DNA of 64,000 nucleotides from Struthio camelus (lineage: Eukaryota > Chordata > Aves > Struthioniformes > Struthionidae), in the NCBI RefSeq assembly GCF_040807025.1, contig NC_090982.1:52745112-52809111 (forward strand), written 5' to 3'. Below the pieces are notes generated by a model that saw nothing but the letters and a program-made list of their open reading frames with translations, searched no databases and was not told the origin of the DNA. Made by a program: the position numbers and the translations under genes. Of the stretch, positions 58,893 to 64,000 are shown in pieces (the stretch's first letter is position 1; each line of letters opens with the position of its first letter).

Positions 58893-61800
58893 GTAAGCGT
58901 TACATTTATTCTTTTTCATGTCTTGTATTTATGCTGTCTGCGTATTGCTAGCTTTCTAATGAGGTCACGGGCATGCTCTACTCATTTTGCAAGTCTAATA
59001 TATTCAGCCATCCATACTCGTGTTGAATAGTACTTCATTATTCTCTCATTGACAAGCAGAATCTGACCCTCTTTTACCCTATTTTTTGCAAGTGCTTTCC
59101 AAATTAAGATTTAAGATTTGCAGCATTGCTAAGGTTTGGAGTCTCAGATGTCAGTGTGTGTGTTGATGGAAAATATGAATGAGGAACCACAGTGCTCAAT
59201 TCAAAGTGAAAACCCGTAGATCCAGTGAGCTTAATTAGCCCATGTCCATGCAGTGGCTGTGGAAATTAGGCTTGATGTAAAGTGACTGAATATTGCAAAA
59301 AAGTAAGGGAAGAAGGACGGGGATTTTGCTGTATACGCTTCTGTGACAAGCTAAAACCCATTCTCAAAGAGGTTAGGCTTGTAGTCTTTTGGTATTCTAG
59401 AATCCCATTGAAATCAGAGAACCAGCATACTGCAGAGGAGTTCAGCCTGCCAAGACTTAAACAGTCTGAGGTAGATTCACTGGTGAAGTAGGCTCTGCAT
59501 TTATTTAACTTTTGAGATACACGTGCCTGTTTGTAAACATACTGGGGAAGCGAGGAGGGCAGCAAACTTAAAGAACAGAGCAGAATGCTGTCAGCCCTTC
59601 CTAAACACAATTTCTGGCAAATTTCAGAACAATGAAATTCAAATTTCAAATTAGCATTACTGTAGCAATCAAAGTCAAAATATCAGCTGTCCAAAACATT
59701 GAGCAACCTAGTTCTGAAAAATATCATTTTATCACTTAAGGACAAATCACTTGAGAAGGGATGATCGGTTATTTGAGTGAAGTTTTGGGATGCAGATGTC
59801 AATTAGAAGGAAATATTCTGTGTGTACCTAGAAGAAGAGAAGGAGGCGGGCAGACAGTAAATGCTTTATTTTGCCTATTCTATTTCAGAACTGCACGGTC
59901 TCATTTATCTCATTGTAAACTTGGTTTAACAGTTCAGTCTGTTAGGTGAAAGCATTCTAAAATGGGATGTTCAAAGCCACAGTGTTGGCATAGGCAAGTA
60001 TACATAAAGGACATGAAAAGGACATAAGATAAATGTTCTAATTAATACCCGCACCTGTGTTCAAATTTTCAATGCTGTCATCATACAGTGTTCAGGAATA
60101 GAAGTTTGGTTGCCATTCCTCCTTTTTTGGACTGATGACATAGAATGCATATATTACACAGGGAAACATAACCATATTTAATACACTGAATTCTAATGTC
60201 ATAAGCAGAATGGATGCAATTGGGTTACATGAGTTACTGCCAGCCATTATGGCGCATTTATTTGCTTAGATCCTAAAAAGGTGGCTTCAAAATGATCCAG
60301 GTGATTTGCTAAATTTTCTCCAATTTCCCTTTTATTTACCATCTATTATGCAAATTAGCTATGTGAATGAGTGAGATGTAATTATGTCATTATGTAAGTA
60401 TATAAACAGAAAGCAATCATGTAATGGTATGTAGTTCTACATGGACCTTTACTGCAAAGAGCTACGCTTGTTCAGTAACGGCTTATTTTGAAAGATTAAA
60501 ATTCATCCTTTAAAAAAGGGAAAGAGAAGCAGCGAATCCTACTTTTGTTTATATAGCTCCTTCATGAATTATACGGTATGTTAAGTGTGAAGGCTGGGGC
60601 AAAACTTGGCTCCAGTCTGATTATTTATCTGCTTCCTCTAGATGTCCTAGTTTTTGCTGTAAAATGGATAATGGCTGTGAATGTTTTGAAAGGGTGTAAT
60701 TAACTGGTTCCCTAACTCCTTCCAGTATTTGCAGCACTAGCTCCCAAATCTATTTTCTTGCAAGGGACTTGAATCAAAATCGTTTTCACTGCTTCATATA
60801 TCAGTGACTGGAGATTTGGCATAGGGCCTTCAGCTTTTGTAATAGATGAGCAGTTTGAACCTAGTCCAGCTGCTGAGTGACAAACATTTGGCTTGTTTGT
60901 GTGACATGTGTGCTTGGTGGTCTCAGCTCACTTCCCACAGAGCAGTTGTCCACATCACAAAAATAACAAGCATGGAAGATGTCAATTGTTAATTACCATT
61001 AGGTGATGAAGAGGCTAAGCTTTGCTGTGGGCAGGGAAGAGAAAGATAACTGCTCTGACCTGTACACAAATATATATGCCTTTGGATATCAATGAGGCAG
61101 TTGAAAATACCCACGCAAGCATAAGTATTTTAATCTTCTGTGAGTAACTAAGGTTAGTAGGACTGTCCATTTGTAGAATTTTTAGCATTAAGTACATAGC
61201 AAAGTGAGTATTATTTGAGAGCTTTCTAATTACTTGTGTGGAGTAGCTTCCATTTTTAAGGGTTTATGTTCTTGCGCCTGATTTTGATTAGGCTCGCATT
61301 AGGAAAATGTATTTTGATCAAATCAGTACATTTCTTTATTATAATAATTTTTGAGTCACTCTTATTATTGTGTCATATATGGCGACAGATGCAAGAACCG
61401 TAAAGCTATTGAATGACAGTAGAGAAAAGTACTGAAATCTGTTCAGGGGTTTAAGGCAAAAGGTTAGAGACAAAGGCATCCTCCACTTGAGCTTATAGTG
61501 GTATCATGGCAATCTACTGAACTTGAGTTTACTTTGTGTGTTTGGAAATGGAGATGAACAGCACCAACCTGCTCTGTATCAGAATGATAGTCCAGGTGCT
61601 AGCAGTGAGTAACGTTTTTTCCCATTTGCAGATGGGGCACACAGCCTAAAGAAGGGGTATCAGAATCTGGATTTGATTTGAACTACTTTTAGTAATCCAA
61701 TCAGGAGAGCAAAGCTGGAAATGTTTTCAAAATGCAGTCTAGTAACTTTAGAGATGGCTGTGTTTGTGCATAAATGCTATGCAATTCAGTGCATAGACAC

Positions 61801-62406
61801 ATTAGCAAAACACACGGGATCGTTTTGGCTTCCAGTTGCCTTAAATGGAATTATGCCAGTGATGAAGTTAGGCCAATATTCATAGCTTTCTAATTGATCA
61901 CACTTCAAAACACTGCTGGGAAGGAGACTTGAAGGTCCGGCTGGACTATGAGTAACAGCATCATTATGACTGCTAGACTAAAGCCAAAATGAATCTTTCC
62001 TTTTCTGTAAATTCCCAATGTGCACAACAAAGAGACATTAAAATGTAGGTGGGGGAAAGAAACAAACTGGTTTGCTTGTTTGAGTAACCACCACACCTTA
62101 GGTAACCTTCTAACCATACTACATATTCAACACAAAAGCCTGCATTGCATGGTGTTCACGGGAGTTCCACTATTAACTTGAAATGATTTTATATAAATTG
62201 GTTTTACAGTATTATAATTTCACCAAGTCCTCTTCCCTAAAGTACTGTGTACTACTGCATAAATAATCCTCTTCTCAGCATCAAACATTCCACTTTTTCC
62301 TTTAGGTATCAATGTTTTGCTGTGCAAGGAAAACTCTTAACCTCTAGGTTAAGAAAATCTTTAACCTATAGGGGCTTACTTGTCGTGTTTATACACATAA
62401 TTGTAG
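58893..62406 (+). other. PCSK1: PCSK1 intron 2
   Basis: A GT-AG intron of 3,514 bases, AT-rich, with no coding exon seen. It contains an AT-rich block with an exact POU octamer (ATGCAAAT, 60348-60355) next to TAG/TAAT-type homeodomain cores, and a possible MIR remnant near 61612-61690. I see nothing else of note. Confidence 0.85.
61612..61690 (-). repeat. Possible MIR remnant in PCSK1 intron 2
   Basis: TTTTTTCCCATTTGCAGATGGGG, then CACACAGCCTAAAGAAGGGG and ATCTGGATTTGATTTGAACT, follow the reverse MIR order (CCCATTTTACAGATGAGG, CACAGAGAGG, GGGATTTGAACC). Diverged but ordered. Confidence 0.4.
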
Positions 62407-62517
62407 GTGTCATGGTCAGAACAGCAATATGAAAAAAAGCGAACTAAGCGCGCCACCCTGAGAGACTCAGCAGAAAATCTTTTCAATGACCCTATGTGGA
62501 ATCAGCAGTGGTATCTG
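62407..62517 (+). CDS. PCSK1: PCSK1 exon 3: end of propeptide, autoprocessing site and N-terminus of mature enzyme
   Basis: Codons 96-132, after an ATTGTAG acceptor and before CTG|GTAAGA, phase 0. The translation runs [15 protein letters not shown], then [20 protein letters not shown] and YL. The primary autoprocessing site is Arg-Thr-Lys-Arg at 107-110 followed by Ala111. In human PC1/3 the site is Arg-Ser-Lys-Arg at the same residue numbers, so the maturation site is preserved with a conservative Thr for Ser change. [14 protein letters not shown] is the strongly conserved start of the catalytic domain in proprotein convertases. The next exon (human sequence QDTRMTAALPKLDLH) is not found before 64000, so the gene is cut by the window edge. 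The Asp, His and Ser catalytic residues lie beyond it. Confidence 0.97.
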
Positions 62518-64000
62518 GTAAGAATTTGTTTTACTGTGAAACAGGGGATGATGAATTTCAGTTGTGCTGATGAGCTGTATTATTTTCACCAGTATCAAAG
62601 CAATTGCATTGAAGGGAGTAGATGAGGAGTCCCTCTCATTAGCATAGGCTATAAAAATGAGAAATCTCTGTGCATGATATTTGCAGGCAACCTTCTGTCT
62701 TTTCCAAAGTGTAGTTTGTGCAAAGATTATAGAAGCTCATTCAGACTGCTGCTGCTCGTGATAATGCTTGACATTAGACAGCAGTATAGTAGCTAAAACT
62801 CAACTTTATAAGAATTTTTAAATGTTTGCACTTGTCGTATAAAGTTTCCCTTATCATCTCTGAAGTTCACCATTTATTTCTTTATTAAAATTGGTACGGC
62901 ACAGTGCATCCTCCAGAAGAAAAGAAAATCTCAGTTGTGCATATGACAAGCACATTCACCCTCTTCAGACTGTGATTTTAAGTGAAGAGGTTCTCTACAG
63001 CTCATATGTTCAAAACCTCCAGAAAAAAGGAATTTCCTGCCCTCTATAGTTTCTATTTGTGTGTGACAACTCAGAAATACAGTTGATCGTTTGTGTTTTA
63101 TAGGTCTCTTTGGGAATCTGTATTCCCACTGTGCGTTTAGCTGTGCCTTTAGTCTAGGCTTCATTGCTTTTGCTCAGAATAAGGATGGGATTAAGGATGG
63201 GGATAGCAAATCAAGGAAATATTCAAACACAGACTTGGTCCTAGTGCCTGGAAATTTTGTTTTCTTCTCCAGTTCAGTTTAGAGAAAACACACCAAACTC
63301 TAGCCTGATTGTATAATGCTCTGCCCTCTCTTTCCTTTGAGTTGGAAGAAATAAATTATAAAATGCATACCATAAAATATTCCCATGAAGATTCCTGCAA
63401 ACTTCCTCTTAATGCAGAAAATGGAAATCTGAAAGAATTTAACGCTTTTTTTGAAGCTGAATGTGTGTTCTCTTCTCTGCTTATTTCCGATAGGAAACAG
63501 GGAATTTTCAAGATGATTTTATTGGACAAATGCACGAACACACATAGAGTAAGAAAAAAGCAGTTTTGTGAGAGAAGTGGTGTACTGCTCTGTAGGAGAC
63601 AAAGTTCCTCTTCCTAGCTTTGTGTGGTTTTCACTTCTTTTTCCTCCAGTTTTCCACATGAGAAACAGAGAACATGAAGCTTACGCTTGTTTCTACTGCA
63701 TATTGAAAATTCAGATTAAAAATATAAATATATAAATGATTTGATGAATTCTAGAGAACAAAACTGAAGACCTTAAATAATTTCCTGAACTGCAGCAGTC
63801 AGAAAGGAAGCAGCAAAGGGGAAGAAAGGTCATATTTCTGTATCTAAGCCTCATATTTTATGCAGCATTCTTTTGAAGACAAATATAGGAAAGCCTGCAA
63901 TTGACTTACATAATTAAGCGGAGAGAAAAACAAAGAAAGTGCTAGTATTTGCATCTGTGTTTTTAAGGGATGGTAAGCAAAGTTTCAGATGTAGATGTAT
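62518..64000 (+). other. PCSK1: Start of PCSK1 intron 3 (runs off the window)
   Basis: From the GTAAGA donor to the window end I find no sequence matching the next PC1/3 exon. The stretch is AT-rich intron. Short open frames here have no resemblance to known proteins. Confidence 0.8.

Noticed and set aside
1-64000. Endogenous retrovirus, other LTR or Polinton copies
   Set aside because: No gag, pol, env, integrase or capsid-like frames and no paired terminal repeats were recognised.
1-64000. tRNA, rRNA, snRNA genes or CRISPR-like arrays
   Set aside because: No A/B-box cloverleaf, snRNA-type promoter or regularly spaced repeats were found by eye.
62518-64000. PCSK1 exon 4
   Set aside because: No sequence matching QDTRMTAALPKLDLH or the following LDDGLEWNH catalytic Asp region appears, so the exon must lie beyond the window.

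Overview
The window looks like nuclear DNA from a sauropsid vertebrate, most likely a bird. Both recognisable genes are vertebrate genes with spliceosomal introns. The background is AT-leaning with sharp CpG islands. Interspersed repeats are very sparse: I recognised no Alu, L1 or intact CR1, only a few possible worn MIR-like scraps. PCSK1 intron 1 is short, about 1 kb. The bird call is an inference from this compact, repeat-poor style and from the protein divergence from human.

Two genes lie head to head. (1) Near the left edge, on the minus strand, is the CpG-island promoter and first coding exon of the long form of CAST (calpastatin, the calpain inhibitor). The exon starts at 3595 and encodes MSQPGRGAPPPPAARP, then a GTAGGT donor. 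The rest of CAST would lie off the left edge, so about 1-3547 is read as CAST intron 1. (2) Near the right edge, on the plus strand, are exons 1-3 of PCSK1 (prohormone convertase 1/3). They carry codons 1-132: signal peptide, complete propeptide and the first residues of the mature enzyme. All three junctions have GT-AG borders and phase 0. The promoter sits in a second CpG island with a perfect cAMP-response element at 57316-57323 and a second CRE-like site 26 bases downstream. Exon 4 and the catalytic domain lie beyond 64000. CAST and PCSK1 are divergent neighbours in human too (5q15), so the synteny supports both calls.

The roughly 54 kb between the two start codons holds no protein-coding gene that I can recognise. 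It contains homopolymer and simple repeats, small tandem duplications, possible MIR remnants, AT-rich blocks with homeodomain/POU-type motifs, and four isolated CpG-dense patches (about 11.4-12.06, 18.45-18.81, 28.14-28.34 and 46.54-46.75 kb). The 18.5 kb patch is the most interesting. It holds an RFX-type X-box and, about 140 bases downstream on the plus strand, a consensus GTAAGT donor, so it could be the promoter and first exon of an unannotated transcript.

I found no tRNA, rRNA or CRISPR array, and no recognisable endogenous retrovirus, LTR element, Polinton or toxin gene. I did not find a new gene system. The most original observations are regulatory.
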